DNA of 64,000 nt, from assembly GCF_002001085.1 (NCBI RefSeq), contig NZ_MUNU01000019.1:558001-622000 (forward strand), written 5' to 3'. Position 1 is the first letter of the stretch. Each line of letters starts with the position of its first letter. Position numbers and translations under genes: made by a program. Shown here in pieces: positions 1-8,165 of this stretch. Source of the stretch: Rhodanobacter sp. B05 (GTDB lineage: Bacteria > Pseudomonadota > Gammaproteobacteria > Xanthomonadales > Rhodanobacteraceae). The notes beneath the pieces were generated by a model. The model saw nothing but the letters and a program-made list of their open reading frames with translations. It made no database searches and was not told the origin of the DNA.

Positions 1-1281
1 CAGCACGCCCGGGCCGAGGATTTCCTTGCGGCCCACGCGACGGTTGAACTTCATCCGGCCGACCGCCGACAAGTCGTAGCGGTCGAAGGTGAAGAACAGG
101 TTGAAGAACAGGTTCTGCGCGGCATCCTTGGTCGGCGGCTCGCCCGGACGCATCATGCGATAGATTTCCACCAGCGCCTCCAGCGGCGTCTTGGTGTTGT
201 CGATGCGCAGGGTGTGCGAGATGTAGGCGCCACGATCGAGATCGTTGACGTACAGCGTCGGCACGACTTCGATACCGGCCTTGCGGAAGTTCTCCAGCTG
301 CTCGGCGGTGATCTCGTCGTTGGCCGAAGCCAGCAACTCACCGGTCTTGGCGTCGACGATGTCGGTGGCCAGGATGCGCCCGACCGGATAGTCGTCCGGC
401 ACTTCCAGCGCAGTGATGTCCTCGGCGGCAAGCTGGCGCACGTGGCGCGCGGTGATGCGCTTGCCGGCTTCCACCAGCACCTTGCCACCGATCGCCAGAT
501 CGAAGCTCAGCGTTTCGCCGCGCAGACGCTCGGCGACCAGCTCCAGCGTGGTGCCACCCTTCTTGCCGAGGTGGAACACGTTGTGCTCGAAGAAGATGCC
601 CAGCATCTCCTGGTTGTTGTAGCCGAGCGCGCGCAGCAGCACCGTCACCGGCAGCTTGCGGCGACGGTCGATGCGGGTGAACAGCGCGTCTTTCGGGTCG
701 AACTCGAAGTCCAGCCAGGAGCCGCGGTAGGGAATTACGCGCGCCGAGAACAGCAGCTTGCCCGAGCTGTGCGTCTTGCCGCGGTCGTGGTCGAAGAACA
801 CGCCCGGCGAACGATGCAGCTGCGAGACGATGACGCGCTCGGTGCCGTTGATGATGAAGGTGCCGGTATCGGTCATGAGCGGAATCTCGCCCATGTAGAC
901 CTCCTGCTCCTTGATGTACTTGACCACCTTCTTCGAGGCCGGGCTGTCCTTGTCGTAGATGACCAGGCGCACGGTGGTGCGCAGCGGTGCACCGAACGTC
1001 ATGCCGCGGTTACGGCATTCGCGCTCGTCGAACGCCGGCTCGCCGAGGCGATAGTCGACATATTCCAGAGCAGCATTGCCGGAATAGCTGGTGATCGGAA
1101 ACACCGACTTCAACGCGGCATGCAAACCCTTTTCGCCGCGCTGCTTGGGCGCGACATGCTCCTGCAGAAACTCCCGGTAGGAATCGGTCTGGATAGTCAG
1201 CAGGTTCGGCACGCCCAGTACGGGCGGACGCTTGCCAAAATCCTTGCGGATGCGTTTCTTCTCGGTAAACGAGTAGGCCAT
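1..1281 (-). CDS. rpoB: RNA polymerase beta subunit, N-terminal part (cut by window edge)
   Basis: This is the first 427 codons of the RNA polymerase beta subunit; the rest lies beyond base 1. The protein starts [19 protein letters not shown], a typical proteobacterial RpoB start, and continues through the protrusion and first lobe segments (for example [20 protein letters not shown] at about residues 130-150). The core enzyme subunit forms half of the catalytic cleft and carries the rifampicin site further downstream, outside this window. It is the last visible gene of the minus-strand rplKA-rplJL-rpoB block, 262 bases after rplL, with a candidate attenuator hairpin in the gap. ATG at 1279-1281 is chosen by family alignment. 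Confidence 0.98.
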   Translation of the reverse strand, partial: MAYSFTEKKRIRKDFGKRPPVLGVPNLLTIQTDSYREFLQEHVAPKQRGEKGLHAALKSVFPITSYSGNAALEYVDYRLGEPAFDERECRNRGMTFGAPLRTTVRLVIYDKDSPASKKVVKYIKEQEVYMGEIPLMTDTGTFIINGTERVIVSQLHRSPGVFFDHDRGKTHSSGKLLFSARVIPYRGSWLDFEFDPKDALFTRIDRRRKLPVTVLLRALGYNNQEMLGIFFEHNVFHLGKKGGTTLELVAERLRGETLSFDLAIGGKVLVEAGKRITARHVRQLAAEDITALEVPDDYPVGRILATDIVDAKTGELLASANDEITAEQLENFRKAGIEVVPTLYVNDLDRGAYISHTLRIDNTKTPLEALVEIYRMMRPGEPPTKDAAQNLFFNLFFTFDRYDLSAVGRMKFNRRVGRKEILGPGVL

Positions 1282-1384
1282 GATCGGTAGCGCCTCGGTT
1301 CGCAGTGACGCCGGTGGTGCACACACCGGCTGAATGAATAATTTGTCTTTGCCGAGCGGCCAAGGCCGCCCGGGTCAGGGATTT

Positions 1385-1455
1385 GGGAATCGAGAATAGG
1401 GAATCGTCAAAGCGGAACGCGCGTGCTCTTCAACAATTCCCTATTCTCCATTCCC
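1385..1455. repeat. GGGAAT-type inverted repeat, copy 1 (rplL-rpoB gap)
   Basis: A 20-base purine-rich arm (1385-1404, made of GGGAAT/GAGAAT units) is matched by a pyrimidine-rich arm (1436-1455) with a single mismatch and a 31-base loop. The same family occurs at 5311-5404 and 18398-18489. In RNA from either strand it would form a long hairpin, here between rplL and rpoB. Confidence 0.75.
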
Positions 1456-1482
1456 CATTCCCGTCGAAAGCAGGCAAAGCCC

Positions 1483-1498
1483 GGGAGCTTTCGCTCCC
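1483..1498 (-). terminator. GAAA-capped hairpin between rplL and rpoB, candidate attenuator
   Basis: On the minus strand GGGAGC, a GAAA tetraloop and GCTCCC form a perfect 6-bp hairpin 46 bases after the rplL stop. No strong U-run follows, so full termination is unlikely. In E. coli the rplL-rpoB gap holds a partial terminator and an RNase III site; this hairpin sits in the equivalent place, so attenuation or processing is inferred. Confidence 0.4.
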
Positions 1499-1543
1499 AG
1501 GCTTGCTTGACATCAAGTCGAAGCAACGGCGTACAAACGCCGA

Positions 1544-1912
1544 TTACTTCAATTCGACGGTGGCGCCGGCAGCCTCGAGATCCTTCTTGAACTTCTCGGC
1601 GTCTTCCTTCGACACGGCTTCCTTCAGGACGCCGCCGGCCTCGGTGAGGTCCTTGGCTTCCTTCAGGCCCAGGCCGGTGATGGCACGGACGGCCTTGATC
1701 ACGTCGACCTTCTTGGCGCCGGCGGTCTTCAGGATCACGTCGAACTCGGTCTGCGCCTCGGCAGCCGGGGCGGCAGCAGCCGGGCCGGCCACGGCAACCG
1801 GAGCAGCGGCGGTCACGCCAAACTTCTCTTCGATGGCCTTCACCAGGTCCATCACTTCCATCAGCGACTTGGCGGCGACGGCTTCAACGATCTGTTCGTT
1901 GGTCAGGGACAT
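1544..1912 (-). CDS. rplL: 50S ribosomal protein L7/L12
   Basis: This is the 122-residue acidic stalk protein L7/L12, which binds L10 as dimers and recruits translation factors to the ribosome. It has the N-terminal dimerisation helix ([20 protein letters not shown]), the Ala/Pro-rich flexible hinge at about residues 36-52, and the C-terminal factor-binding domain with [20 protein letters not shown]. It lies 51 bases downstream of rplJ on the same strand, the usual rplJL pair. Length and sequence are normal for the family. Confidence 0.99.
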   Translation of the reverse strand: MSLTNEQIVEAVAAKSLMEVMDLVKAIEEKFGVTAAAPVAVAGPAAAAPAAEAQTEFDVILKTAGAKKVDVIKAVRAITGLGLKEAKDLTEAGGVLKEAVSKEDAEKFKKDLEAAGATVELK

Positions 1913-1963
1913 TTTGATTTACCTCTGGAAAATTTAGGTTCGGTTTTGAGTAGACGAAAGAAC

Positions 1964-2497
1964 TCAGGCGGGCTCGGCTTCAGCCGGGGCTTCGGCGGCG
2001 ACTTCGCCACCACCCTGCTGATCGGCCACGGCCTTGACGACACGCGCAAACATCGTGGCCGGTTCGGCCAGCACGCGGGCCAGCATGGCCAGCGCCTGTT
2101 CGCGGGTCGGCAACGAGGCCAGCACGTCGACATGCGACGCCGGCAGCAGCTTGCCTTCCACCGAGACGATCTTCGCCTGCAGCTTGTCGTTGCCCTTGGC
2201 AAATTCCTTGATCAGACGCCCGGCGGCACCGGGCTCTTCCGTCGAGAATGCGTACAGCAGCGGACCGACCAGGGCGTCCTTGACGACCTCGAATTCGGTA
2301 CCCGCCACGGCGCGCGATGCCAGCGTGTTCTTGACAACCCTCAAGTACACGCCGGTTTCGCGGGCCTTCTTGCGCATCGCGGTCATCTGTTCGACCGTGG
2401 TGCCCGCATACTCGGCAGCGACCAGGGAGTGAGCCTTCGCGGCGACTTCTGCCAGCTCGGCGACTACTTCTTGCTTCTGAGACAGATTGAGAGCCAT
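1964..2497 (-). CDS. rplJ: 50S ribosomal protein L10
   Basis: This 177-residue protein is L10, the base of the ribosomal stalk, which binds 23S rRNA and carries the L7/L12 dimers. It starts [19 protein letters not shown] and has the L10 core through about residue 150 and an Ala/Glu-rich tail that probably holds the L7/L12 binding helix. GGAGGAG stands a few bases before the ATG on the minus strand. The 348-base gap to rplA upstream is the place where the L10 autoregulatory leader is found in other proteobacteria. Confidence 0.99.
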   Translation of the reverse strand: MALNLSQKQEVVAELAEVAAKAHSLVAAEYAGTTVEQMTAMRKKARETGVYLRVVKNTLASRAVAGTEFEVVKDALVGPLLYAFSTEEPGAAGRLIKEFAKGNDKLQAKIVSVEGKLLPASHVDVLASLPTREQALAMLARVLAEPATMFARVVKAVADQQGGGEVAAEAPAEAEPA

Positions 2498-2801
2498 TGC
2501 ACTCCTCCAAATGAACTCCGCTCACGGCTCCTGCCGCTTGCGGTCCTGGGCGACGCCATCCTTGACGTCGGGGACACTGGGTGTCCCGGGTGGTGGCCTT
2601 CCCAGAACAAATCGAACCGTTCCAGTAGGGGCAGCACCATCTGCGCGGGCCGGATCCGGATGGATCCGATTAAGCAACCCCGCTGGCGACGCGGCGATTC
2701 CCTGCCAATACCGAGCTCCGTGCCCGTCGTCGTCGCGCGCTGGTCGCGCCTGCGGTCTTTGACAGCGATCCCGATCTCATGAGCAGACCGGGACTACCCT
2801 C
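2498..2801 (-). ncRNA. Candidate L10 leader (rplJL 5' untranslated region)
   Basis: The 304 bases between the terminator behind rplA and the rplJ start contain no gene on either strand. In proteobacteria the L10-L12 complex represses its own translation by binding a structured leader at this place. Several complementary segments are visible, such as GGGACAC/GTGTCCC near 2570-2600 and CGGATCC/GGATCCG near 2650-2670. I have not folded it or matched it to the L10 leader model, so the call rests mainly on position. Confidence 0.45.
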
Positions 2802-2836
2802 AAAAACTGCCCGCGCCGGCAAGTTGCCGACGCGGG
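2802..2836 (-). terminator. Intrinsic terminator or attenuator after rplA
   Basis: On the minus strand an 11-bp GC stem (arms 2826-2836 and 2810-2820, one G-U pair, 5-base loop) is followed after a few bases by a run of five T at 2806-2802. This is a good Rho-independent terminator shape placed just after the rplA stop, separating rplKA from rplJL. Confidence 0.75.
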
Positions 2837-2845
2837 GCTTGAGTC

Positions 2846-3553
2846 TTACTTGGCGGCAATCGTCAGCGACGAGGTATCGACGGCAACGCCGACGCCCATC
2901 GTGCTGGACAACGCCACTTTCTGCAGGAACACGCCCTTCGCCGTCGACGGCTTGGCCTTGACCACGTCGGCGATCAGGGCATTGAGGTTGTCCGCCAGTT
3001 GCGCAGGCTCAAAGCTGGCCTTGCCGATGGTGGCGTGGACGATGCCCGCCTTGTCGTTGCGGAACTTCACCTGGCCGGCCTTGGCGTTCTTGACCGCATT
3101 GGCGACGTCGGCGGTGACCGAGCCGTCCTTCGGGTTCGGCATCAGGCCGCGCGGACCGAGCAACTGGCCCAGCTTGCCGACCACGCGCATTGCGTCCGGC
3201 GTGGCGATCACGCGACCGAAGTCGAGATCACCACCCTGCATGCGCTCGGCCAGATCGTCCATGCCGACGGCATCGGCACCGGCGGCCTTGGCGGCCTCGG
3301 CCTTCTCGCCTGGCGGGCAGAACACGGCAACCTTGACGGTCTTGCCGGTACCATGCGGCAGCAGCGAGGAACCACGCACGCCCTGATCCGACTTCTTCGC
3401 GTCGATGCCCAGACGCACGGCCACGTCCACCGATTCGGCGAACTTCGCCTTGGCGTTGTCCTTGACGATCTTCAGCGCTTCTTCCAGGCCGTAGAACTTG
3501 CCCGGCTGCACCGCGGCCGCAGCCGACTTCATACGCTTCGTGAGCTTTGCCAT
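2846..3553 (-). CDS. rplA: 50S ribosomal protein L1
   Basis: This 235-residue protein is L1, which forms the mobile L1 stalk at the E site and, in many bacteria, represses translation of its own rplKA mRNA. It begins [15 protein letters not shown] and holds the conserved region [19 protein letters not shown] (about residues 120-140). It follows rplK after only 3 bases on the same strand, so the two are translated together. Length and sequence are normal. Confidence 0.99.
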   Translation of the reverse strand: MAKLTKRMKSAAAAVQPGKFYGLEEALKIVKDNAKAKFAESVDVAVRLGIDAKKSDQGVRGSSLLPHGTGKTVKVAVFCPPGEKAEAAKAAGADAVGMDDLAERMQGGDLDFGRVIATPDAMRVVGKLGQLLGPRGLMPNPKDGSVTADVANAVKNAKAGQVKFRNDKAGIVHATIGKASFEPAQLADNLNALIADVVKAKPSTAKGVFLQKVALSSTMGVGVAVDTSSLTIAAK

Positions 3554-3556
3554 GTC

Positions 3557-3985
3557 TTAACCCTCCACCACAAGGCCCATGCTGCGGGCGCTACCGGCAA
3601 TGGTGCGCACCGCGGCGTCGAGATCGGCAGCCGTCAGATCCGGCTCCTTCTGCTTGGCAATGTCTTCCAGCTGCTTGCGGGTGACCTTGCCCACCTTGTC
3701 GGTGTTCGGCTTCTGCGAACCCTTGGCGACGCCGGTGGCCTTCTTCAGAAGGATCGTGGCGGGCGGAGTCTTGGTGATGAAGGTGAAGCTGCGGTCGGAG
3801 TACGCGGTGATGATGGTCGGAATCGGCAGGCCCGGCTCCAGCTTCTGCGTGGCGGCATTGAACGCCTTGCAGAACTCCATGATGTTCAGGCCGCGCTGAC
3901 CGAGGGCGGGGCCCACCGGCGGCGACGGGTTGGCCTGACCGGCCTTGACCTGCAGCTTGATGTAACCGACAACTTTCTTTGCCAT
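3557..3985 (-). CDS. rplK: 50S ribosomal protein L11
   Basis: This is the 142-residue L11 protein of the GTPase-associated centre, next to L10 and bound to 23S rRNA helices 43/44. I chose the ATG at 3983-3985, which gives [20 protein letters not shown] and the usual family length; an upstream in-frame start at 4090 would add 35 unrelated residues and cross the promoter leader. The rRNA-binding C-terminal domain (about residues 70-142) includes the [15 protein letters not shown] end. It is the first gene of the rplKA unit and has its own candidate promoter at 4125-4153. Confidence 0.98.
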   Translation of the reverse strand: MAKKVVGYIKLQVKAGQANPSPPVGPALGQRGLNIMEFCKAFNAATQKLEPGLPIPTIITAYSDRSFTFITKTPPATILLKKATGVAKGSQKPNTDKVGKVTRKQLEDIAKQKEPDLTAADLDAAVRTIAGSARSMGLVVEG

Positions 3986-4124
3986 GGGGAATTTTCCTCG
4001 CGAGTGCTGGCGCCTTGCGGCTCCTCGCTGTTCACCGATCCCTGGATGGAAGGAAGGATCCGCATCATGCCGATCCTGAAACGCGGACACGCCGGATCGT
4101 CAAAAGACCCAGCGTGAACCGTGC

Positions 4125-4153
4125 AGTATAGAGATTGACCGGGCTTTCAGCAA
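4125..4153 (-). promoter_or_regulatory. Candidate sigma-70 promoter of rplKA
   Basis: Reading the minus strand, TTGCTG (4153-4148) is separated by 17 bases from TATACT (4130-4125), a close match to the -35/-10 consensus. It stands about 140 bases before the rplK start. The -35 lies in the hairpin GGGCTT/AAGCCC that could end the secE-nusG transcript. Confidence 0.65.
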
Positions 4154-4185
4154 GCCCCGTGCCAAGATCGCACAAACCGTCCGAA

Positions 4186-4746
4186 TCAGGCCTTCTCGAC
4201 CTGCCCGAACTCCAGCTCGACCGGGGTCGAGCGACCGAAGATCAGCACCGCCACGCGCAGGCGGCTCTTCTCGTAATTGACTTCCTCGACCACGCCGTTG
4301 AAATCGTTGAACGGACCCTCGGTGACACGCACCATCTCGCCCGGCTCGAACAGCACCTTGGGCTTGGGCTTCTCGACACCTTCGCGCACACGGCTGAGGA
4401 TGGCGTCGGCCTCGCTGTCCTTGATCGGCAGCGGGCGATCGGCGGTACCGCCGATGAAACCCATCACCTTCGGGGTTTCCTTGATCAGATGCCAGCACTC
4501 GTCGTCGATGCGCGGCGACTTGCCTTCGGTATTCGTCTCGATCTGCACCAGCACGTAACCCGGGAAGAACTTGCGATCGCTGCGGCGCTTCTGGCCGCCG
4601 CGCATCTCGATCACTTCCTCGGTCGGCACCAGCACTTCACCGAACTTTTCTTCCATCTCGGCGCGCTTGATGCGCTCCTCGAGGGAACGCTTCACCTGAT
4701 TCTCGAAGCCCGAATAGGCGTGCACCACATACCAGCGCTTGCTCAT
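4186..4746 (-). CDS. nusG: Transcription termination/antitermination protein NusG
   Basis: NusG binds the RNA polymerase clamp through its NGN domain and links it to Rho or ribosomal protein S10 through its KOW domain. The ATG at 4744-4746 gives 186 residues starting [20 protein letters not shown], the usual family start; a GTG at 4761 would add five residues and overlap secE. The NGN core includes [10 protein letters not shown] (about residues 60-75) and the KOW motif includes [18 protein letters not shown] (about 130-150). It follows secE after 7 bases, the standard secE-nusG pair. Confidence 0.97.
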   Translation of the reverse strand: MSKRWYVVHAYSGFENQVKRSLEERIKRAEMEEKFGEVLVPTEEVIEMRGGQKRRSDRKFFPGYVLVQIETNTEGKSPRIDDECWHLIKETPKVMGFIGGTADRPLPIKDSEADAILSRVREGVEKPKPKVLFEPGEMVRVTEGPFNDFNGVVEEVNYEKSRLRVAVLIFGRSTPVELEFGQVEKA

Positions 4747-4753
4747 GCTCACC

Positions 4754-5149
4754 TCAGCCACCCAGCTTCAACAGCCAGTCGAGAATGACCGACTTCAGGA
4801 TCAGGTCGATCAGACCGAGCAGCAACGACAGGATGATCACCACCAGGATGATCACACCAGTCGTCTTGATCGTCTCGTCGCGGGTGGGCCAGACCACCTT
4901 GCGCATTTCGAACTGCGACTCGGCGATGAAGTTCCGCACCCGTCGGCCCAGCGCGGTGAACGCGGCAATGGCCAGCGAGATCACCAGTGCGGCCACCACG
5001 CCCAGCAGGCGCATCGACGCGGAGATATTGCCGTCCCGGCCGAACCAGGTATAGGCGAAGATGCCCGCCGCCAGCACCAGCCCAGCCAGTATCAGCTTGC
5101 CGATGTCGCCAGCGTTGGTGCCCTTGGGCTGTTCTACCTTGGTATTCAT
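4754..5149 (-). CDS. secE: Preprotein translocase subunit SecE
   Basis: SecE is the small clamp subunit of the SecYEG protein-conducting channel in the inner membrane. The 131-residue protein has three predicted membrane segments (about residues 15-33, 43-63 and 100-125) as in enterobacterial SecE, and the conserved cytoplasmic helix with [18 protein letters not shown] before the last one. It lies between tRNA-Trp and nusG on the same strand, the common gammaproteobacterial order. Confidence 0.96.
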   Translation of the reverse strand: MNTKVEQPKGTNAGDIGKLILAGLVLAAGIFAYTWFGRDGNISASMRLLGVVAALVISLAIAAFTALGRRVRNFIAESQFEMRKVVWPTRDETIKTTGVIILVVIILSLLLGLIDLILKSVILDWLLKLGG

Positions 5150-5228
5150 GCGCGGTATTCGGGTGTCAGCAGGATGCCGCGCCTTGCGGCCGACCCTGCC
5201 ATCGCGACCCGTCGGATCCTCGGGGAAG

Positions 5229-5304
<76 letters not shown>

Positions 5305-5310
5305 AAAAAA

Positions 5311-5404
5311 CGGGAATTGGAAATGGACAATCGGGAATGGTAACCGATCAAGAGCGTGTGGTGCTTCGCTCCCGCCATTCCCGATTCCCGATTCTCCATT
5401 CCCG
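5311..5404. repeat. GGGAAT-type inverted repeat, copy 2 (tuf to tRNA-Trp)
   Basis: A 30-base purine-rich arm (5311-5340) and a 30-base pyrimidine-rich arm (5375-5404) are imperfect reverse complements, both built from GGGAAT-like 7-8-base units. The repeat ends 6 bases beyond the tuf stop and starts 6 bases from tRNA-Trp, so it fills the whole gap and could act as processing hairpin or weak terminator. Confidence 0.75.
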
Positions 5405-5409
5405 CTGTA

Positions 5410-6600
5410 TTACTTGATGACCTTGGCCACCACGCCGGCGCCGACGGTGCGGCCGCCTTCGCGAATGGCGAAACGCAGGCCTTCGTCCATCGCGATCGGG
5501 TGGATCAGGCTCACCACCATCTTCACGTTGTCGCCCGGCATCACCATTTCCACGCCTTCCGGCAACTGGCAGGCGCCGGTCACGTCGGTCGTGCGGAAGT
5601 AGAACTGCGGACGGTAACCCTTGAAGAACGGCGTGTGACGGCCACCCTCGTCCTTCGACAGCACATAGACTTCGGCTTCGAAGTCGGTGTGCGGGGTGAT
5701 CGTGCCCGGCTTGGCCAGCACCTGGCCACGCTCCACGTCGTCACGCTTCAGGCCGCGCAGCAGCAGACCGGCGTTGTCGCCTGCCTGACCCTGGTCCAGC
5801 AGCTTGCGGAACATTTCCACGCCGGTGACCGTGGTCTTCTGCGTGTCGCGGATACCGACCACTTCGATTTCGTCGCCCACCTTGATGATGCCGCGCTCGA
5901 TACGACCGGTCACCACGGTGCCGCGGCCCGAGATCGAGAACACGTCTTCCACCGGCATCAAGAACGGCTTGTCGATCGTGCGCACCGGCTCCGGGATGTA
6001 GCTGTCCAGCGCATCGACCAGCTTGATGATCGACGGCACGCCGATCTCGCTCTGATCGCCTTCCAGCGCCAGCTTGGCCGAACCATGGATCATCGGCGTG
6101 TCGTCGCCCGGGAAGTCGTACTTGGTCAGCAGCTCGCGCACTTCCATCTCGACCAGCTCGAGCAGCTCGGCGTCGTCCACCATGTCCGCCTTGTTCAGGT
6201 ACACGATGATGTATGGCACACCGACCTGACGGCTCAGCAGGATGTGCTCGCGCGTCTGCGGCATCGGGCCGTCCGCGGCCGAGCACACCAGGATCGCGCC
6301 GTCCATCTGCGCCGCACCGGTGATCATGTTCTTCACGTAGTCCGCATGGCCGGGGCAGTCGACGTGCGCGTAATGGCGGTTCGGCGACTCGTATTCCACG
6401 TGCGCGGTCGAGATCGTGATGCCGCGGGCCTTCTCTTCCGGCGCCGCGTCGATCGAGCTGTAATCCTTGAACTCGCCACCGAAACGTTCCGCACCGACCT
6501 TCGTCAGCGCTGCCGTCAGCGTCGTCTTGCCGTGATCCACGTGACCAATCGTGCCGACGTTGACGTGCGGCTTGGTGCGTTCGAATTTACCCTTTGCCAT
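5410..6600 (-). CDS. tuf: Translation elongation factor EF-Tu
   Basis: EF-Tu is the GTPase that delivers aminoacyl-tRNA to the ribosome. The 396-residue protein has G1 [10 protein letters not shown] (about residue 19), switch [11 protein letters not shown]3 [13 protein letters not shown]4 NKADMVDD and G5 GSAKLALEG, followed by the two beta-barrel domains. It is the last gene of the tRNA-Tyr/Gly/Thr-tuf unit, matching the tufB arrangement of E. coli. A second tuf copy elsewhere is likely but cannot be seen here. Confidence 0.99.
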   Translation of the reverse strand: MAKGKFERTKPHVNVGTIGHVDHGKTTLTAALTKVGAERFGGEFKDYSSIDAAPEEKARGITISTAHVEYESPNRHYAHVDCPGHADYVKNMITGAAQMDGAILVCSAADGPMPQTREHILLSRQVGVPYIIVYLNKADMVDDAELLELVEMEVRELLTKYDFPGDDTPMIHGSAKLALEGDQSEIGVPSIIKLVDALDSYIPEPVRTIDKPFLMPVEDVFSISGRGTVVTGRIERGIIKVGDEIEVVGIRDTQKTTVTGVEMFRKLLDQGQAGDNAGLLLRGLKRDDVERGQVLAKPGTITPHTDFEAEVYVLSKDEGGRHTPFFKGYRPQFYFRTTDVTGACQLPEGVEMVMPGDNVKMVVSLIHPIAMDEGLRFAIREGGRTVGAGVVAKVIK

Positions 6601-6676
6601 GCGCGCTAAACCCCGATGGAGTCAATCAATTGAGAAAAACTGCCCGTTGCCGGACCGGCCATGACGGCCGAATGAA

Positions 6677-6752
<76 letters not shown>

Positions 6753-6762
6753 CAAGGTTTTT

Positions 6763-6865
6763 GCCATCCTCCATGATGGCCAAGATCAAACCAGCATCCA
6801 TGCTGGACAATTCAAAACTTCAGCCGTCCTCCATGACGGCAAAGATCAGACCGACATCCTGTCGG
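6763..6865 (-). repeat. Array of four short hairpins with GGA loops (tRNA-Gly to tRNA-Thr spacer)
   Basis: Four hairpins stand in a row at 6763-6780, 6791-6806, 6823-6840 and 6851-6865. Their 5-6-bp stems differ in sequence but stay paired, while the loops are alike: on the minus (transcribed) strand they read ATGGAG, TGGA, ATGGAG and AGGAT. Spacers are A/T-rich and partly repeated (GATCTTT/GATCTTG). A sister array lies at 19880-20003. Every loop shows GGA in the transcript, the core of CsrA/RsmA sites; the function is not known. Confidence 0.7.
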
Positions 6866-6933
6866 ACTTTTCATAAAAGCGTCTACTCATCCAACATATG
6901 CGCTGGTCGACATGCCTGGCAGATGCAGCGCAA

Positions 6934-7007
6934 TGGAGCGGAAGGCGGGAATCGAACCCGCGTAATCAGTTTGGAAAACTGATGTTCTACCATTGAACTA
7001 CTCCCGC
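6934..7007 (-). tRNA. tRNA-Gly (TCC)
   Basis: A 74-base tRNA on the minus strand with acceptor arms 7007-7001 and 6944-6938 (one G-T pair), CCA encoded at 6936-6934 and anticodon loop TTTCCAA, giving anticodon TCC. Confidence 0.97.
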
Positions 7008-7077
7008 CCTGCGCGGAACTCTTGCTGGTCGCGCCGCTTTCGCGTCGCGGGTGTTGCCTGGTGTTGCTTGAAACTTA

Positions 7078-7163
7078 TGGTGGAGGGAGGTGGATTCGAA
7101 CCACCGAAGGCGTAAGCCAGCAGATTTACAGTCTGCCCCCGTTGGCCGCTTGGGTATCCCTCC
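7078..7163 (-). tRNA. tRNA-Tyr (GTA)
   Basis: An 86-base class II tRNA on the minus strand with a long variable arm, acceptor arms 7163-7157 and 7088-7082, CCA encoded at 7080-7078 and anticodon loop CTGTAAA, giving anticodon GTA. It is the first gene of the tRNA-tuf unit. Confidence 0.97.
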
Positions 7164-7277
7164 AGAATCTTTTTTTTAAAACTTGCGTGTTGCGTGATGT
7201 CTGCGTCCGGGAGGTGGATGACTCCGGGCATCCTGCCCACCTTGCCTGTCTTGACATTCCTCCAGCAAAGAACGCGT

Positions 7278-7307
7278 ATTTTCGCTGTCAGGCCGCTCCA
7301 CTGTCAA
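7278..7307 (-). promoter_or_regulatory. Candidate promoter of the tRNA-Tyr-Gly-Thr-tuf operon
   Basis: On the minus strand a perfect TTGACA (7307-7302) is followed after 18 bases by GAAAAT (7283-7278). It lies about 115 bases before tRNA-Tyr. The remaining sequence between 7164 and 7567 shows no gene on either strand. Confidence 0.5.
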
Positions 7308-7567
7308 CACCTGATGCGTGAAGCCTTCACTCAACCGCTGTCCAACACGCACACGCTGCGCCGCCGGAATGATCGCCGCGACGTAACCGCCACGTCGATG
7401 CCGCGGGCCAGCAAACGATTGCTGCCGTTCGCCTGCCCCGATGGTCGACGGGCGCGGGTGCCGCAAGACGCGATTGGCGCGGGGTACAGCGCACGATGGC
7501 GTTCAGCACCGCACAAGAATGGCTGAACAGCAGTGCCGGGATCGCCGGTTCGCCTGACCAGGACGGC

Positions 7568-8056
7568 TCACCCGCCAGGGGTTGCCGAGGTGAAAACCTC
7601 GTTCTCCACCGCCTTCGAAAGATCCGTCAACCGGCGCGCCAGAGCCTGCAATCGGCGATCCTCCTCATCGTGCGGCTGCCACGCCGGTACCGGCGTTGGC
7701 TTGCCGTCGGCCGCATCCAGCGCCACGAATACCATCACACAACGTGTCGCCAGGCGCTGCCCGCCCTCGCGCAAGTCACACGCCATCACATCGACCGCCA
7801 GGTGCATGCTGCTGGTGCCGGTATGGATGAGGCGGGCGTGCACGCTGACCAGGTCGCCGATCAGGATCGGTGCCACGAACTGGATGCCGCTGACCGAGGC
7901 GGTAACACAGTAAGCGCCACTCCAGCCCACGGCGCAGGCGTAACCCGCCTGGTCGATCCATTTCATCGCCATGCCACCATGCACTTTGCCGCCGAAATTG
8001 ACGTCGGTGGGCTGGGCAAGAAAGCGGAAGGTCACTTCGTGTTGCTGTCCGGGCAT
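7568..8056 (-). CDS. Acyl-CoA thioesterase, hotdog fold
   Basis: This 162-residue protein is a single-hotdog acyl-CoA thioesterase of the YciA/BACH type, which hydrolyses acyl-CoA to free fatty acid and CoA in the cytoplasm. The hotdog start FLAQPTDVNFGGKVHGGMAM (about residues 12-31) holds the catalytic Asn/Asp-loop and the helix HGGMAMKWIDQAG, followed by the central strands SGIQFVAPILIGDLV. It stands alone on the minus strand. The exact chain-length preference cannot be read from sequence. Confidence 0.88.
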   Translation of the reverse strand: MPGQQHEVTFRFLAQPTDVNFGGKVHGGMAMKWIDQAGYACAVGWSGAYCVTASVSGIQFVAPILIGDLVSVHARLIHTGTSSMHLAVDVMACDLREGGQRLATRCVMVFVALDAADGKPTPVPAWQPHDEEDRRLQALARRLTDLSKAVENEVFTSATPGG

Positions 8057-8165
8057 GGGTCGGGTCCGCGTGCGCGAGGCTGGAGCGCCGATTATGCCCG
8101 GCCTGGGCCGCCCGGTTCAGCCGCCGATTTCCGGTGCCTGCACCGATGCCTTCGGTCGACAGTTT

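Noticed and set aside
5356..6609. 417-codon plus-strand frame opposite tuf
   Set aside because: Mirror frame of EF-Tu, His/Arg-rich without any domain.
7164..7567. Small frames in the gap before tRNA-Tyr
   Set aside because: Several 60-110-codon frames overlap on both strands without ribosome site or recognisable protein; the gap holds the tRNA operon promoter.
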